From positions 1,724,501-1,788,500 of the forward strand of contig NZ_CP086063.1 of assembly GCF_020783315.1 (NCBI RefSeq): 64,000 bases of DNA. Reading direction: 5' to 3'. The position numbers and the translations under genes are program-made. The notes beneath the pieces were generated by a model. That model saw only the letters and a program-made list of their open reading frames with translations. It did no database searches and had not been told where the DNA came from. Shown here one piece after another: positions 63,599-64,000 of the stretch. Positions within the stretch are counted from its first letter, which is position 1. Each line of letters starts with the position of its first letter. Source of the DNA: Ferruginibacter lapsinanis. GTDB taxonomy: Bacteria; Bacteroidota; Bacteroidia; Chitinophagales; Chitinophagaceae.

Positions 63599-63625
63599 AA
63601 AACCGCCTGTGAAGGCGGTTTTTGA
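63599..63625 (+). terminator. Rho-independent terminator after ilvE
   Basis: The stem AAAACCGCC/GGCGGTTTT (63599-63607 with 63614-63622) has a 6-base loop and a T-rich 3' end. Confidence 0.85.
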
Positions 63626-63685
63626 TTAAATATTAAGAAAGTAGCAGATTTTTTTATTTTTATTTTTAATTATTAATTATTTCCT

Positions 63686-63693
63686 TACCTTTG
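63686..63693 (+). promoter_or_regulatory. -7 box (TACCTTTG) of the rpsL operon
   Basis: Exact TAnnTTTG match 26 bp before the rpsL ATG, with a TTTT run about 18 bases upstream in the position of the -33 box. Confidence 0.6.
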
Positions 63694-63719
63694 CCGTCCT
63701 AAAAATAAAGGGTTTTACG

Positions 63720-64000
63720 ATGCCTACAATACAACAGTTAGTAAGAAAAGGAAGAGAAATTATTAAAGCTAAAAGCAAATCAAGAGCTTTGGATGCATGC
63801 CCACAACGTCGTGGTGTATGTACAAGGGTGTATACAACTACGCCTAAGAAACCAAACTCAGCTTTGCGTAAAGTAGCTAAAGTACGTTTAACCAATAAAA
63901 TTGAGGTTATTGCCTACATTCCGGGTGAAGGACACAATTTACAGGAACACAGTATCGTGTTGATCCGTGGTGGAAGGGTAAAAGATCTTCCAGGTGTACG
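63720..64000 (+). CDS. rpsL: 30S ribosomal protein S12, cut by the right edge
   Basis: S12 sits at the decoding centre of the 30S subunit. The first 93 residues are present from ATG 63720; the rest lies outside the window. The sequence is highly conserved: [71 protein letters not shown] (listed by blocks). The lysines of TTPKKPNS and GGRVKDLPG, which are changed in streptomycin-resistant strains of other bacteria, are the wild-type residues. rpsG, fusA and the rest of the str operon would be expected to follow. Confidence 0.97.
   Translation, partial: MPTIQQLVRKGREIIKAKSKSRALDACPQRRGVCTRVYTTTPKKPNSALRKVAKVRLTNKIEVIAYIPGEGHNLQEHSIVLIRGGRVKDLPGV

Noticed and set aside
1-64000. CRISPR array, tRNA genes, prophage or transposase genes
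   Set aside because: I found no regularly spaced identical repeats, cloverleaf-like sequences with a CCA end, phage genes or transposase motifs on either strand.

Overview
The window looks like an AT-rich chromosome segment from a Bacteroidota bacterium, probably the Chitinophagaceae/Chitinophagales part of the phylum (the family is an inference from overall gene content). The evidence is SprA, the giant outer-membrane translocon protein of the type IX secretion system (T9SS); a secreted protein with a gliding-motility-type C-terminal sorting domain; two SusC/SusD outer-membrane uptake pairs; a PorE-like OmpA protein; and many copies of the Bacteroidota promoter -7 box TAnnTTTG just upstream of genes. 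Shine-Dalgarno sequences are mostly absent. I see no tRNA, rRNA, CRISPR array, prophage or intact insertion sequence.

Layout. 1-6530 (+): a tightly packed nucleotide-sugar operon cut by the left edge (DegT-type aminotransferase, UDP-glucose dehydrogenase, UDP-glucuronate decarboxylase, a WbpO/TviB-like dehydrogenase, a WbpP/TviC-like epimerase, RfbC, RfbD). It makes precursors for a surface polysaccharide: UDP-GlcA/UDP-xylose, UDP-HexNAc uronic acids and dTDP-rhamnose. 6537-11123: a NYN/LOTUS protein, a THUMP methyltransferase, a DinB protein, a Crp-family regulator, a 417-bp non-coding stretch that may encode a small RNA, and FabH. 11253-22676: RuvA, SprA, a small secreted protein and a T9SS type-B cargo. 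22790-31044 (-): alpha/beta hydrolase, DUF4105 protein (possible lipoprotein N-acyltransferase), GuaB, DprA, PorE-like OmpA protein, QueE and FolD.

31131-34089 (+): a beta-barrel-like outer-membrane protein followed by a barrel carrying ComEA-like helix-hairpin-helix motifs. 34357-46619 (+): two SusC/SusD loci, the first with a zinc metallohydrolase lipoprotein and a DUF4302 lipoprotein, probably for uptake of a protein- or peptide-type nutrient. 46704-51951: DUF3467 protein, four-helix-bundle (23S intervening-sequence type) protein, RadC, PrsA, L25 and YidC. 52078-59754: small secreted proteins, a TPR protein, a TonB-receptor-like barrel, a phosphosulfolactate synthase homologue, AroE and a thioesterase. 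59856-62464 (-): an ECF sigma factor with a membrane-anchored, probably anti-sigma partner that carries a fresh internal tandem duplication, plus RdgB and an unknown protein. 62511-64000 (+): IlvE and the start of rpsL, cut by the right edge.

Most genes are ordinary core genes. The points most worth a second look are a repeated 27-bp motif abutting stop codons and bracketing the four-helix-bundle gene; a four-unit heptamer repeat lying inside the coding sequence of two unrelated genes in opposite orientation; the possible RNA before fabH; -7 boxes so close to start codons that the mRNAs must be leaderless or nearly so; a perfect 56-bp palindrome that acts as terminator and abuts the next promoter; and the helix-hairpin-helix outer-membrane barrel near dprA. 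I did not find a clearly novel multi-gene system.
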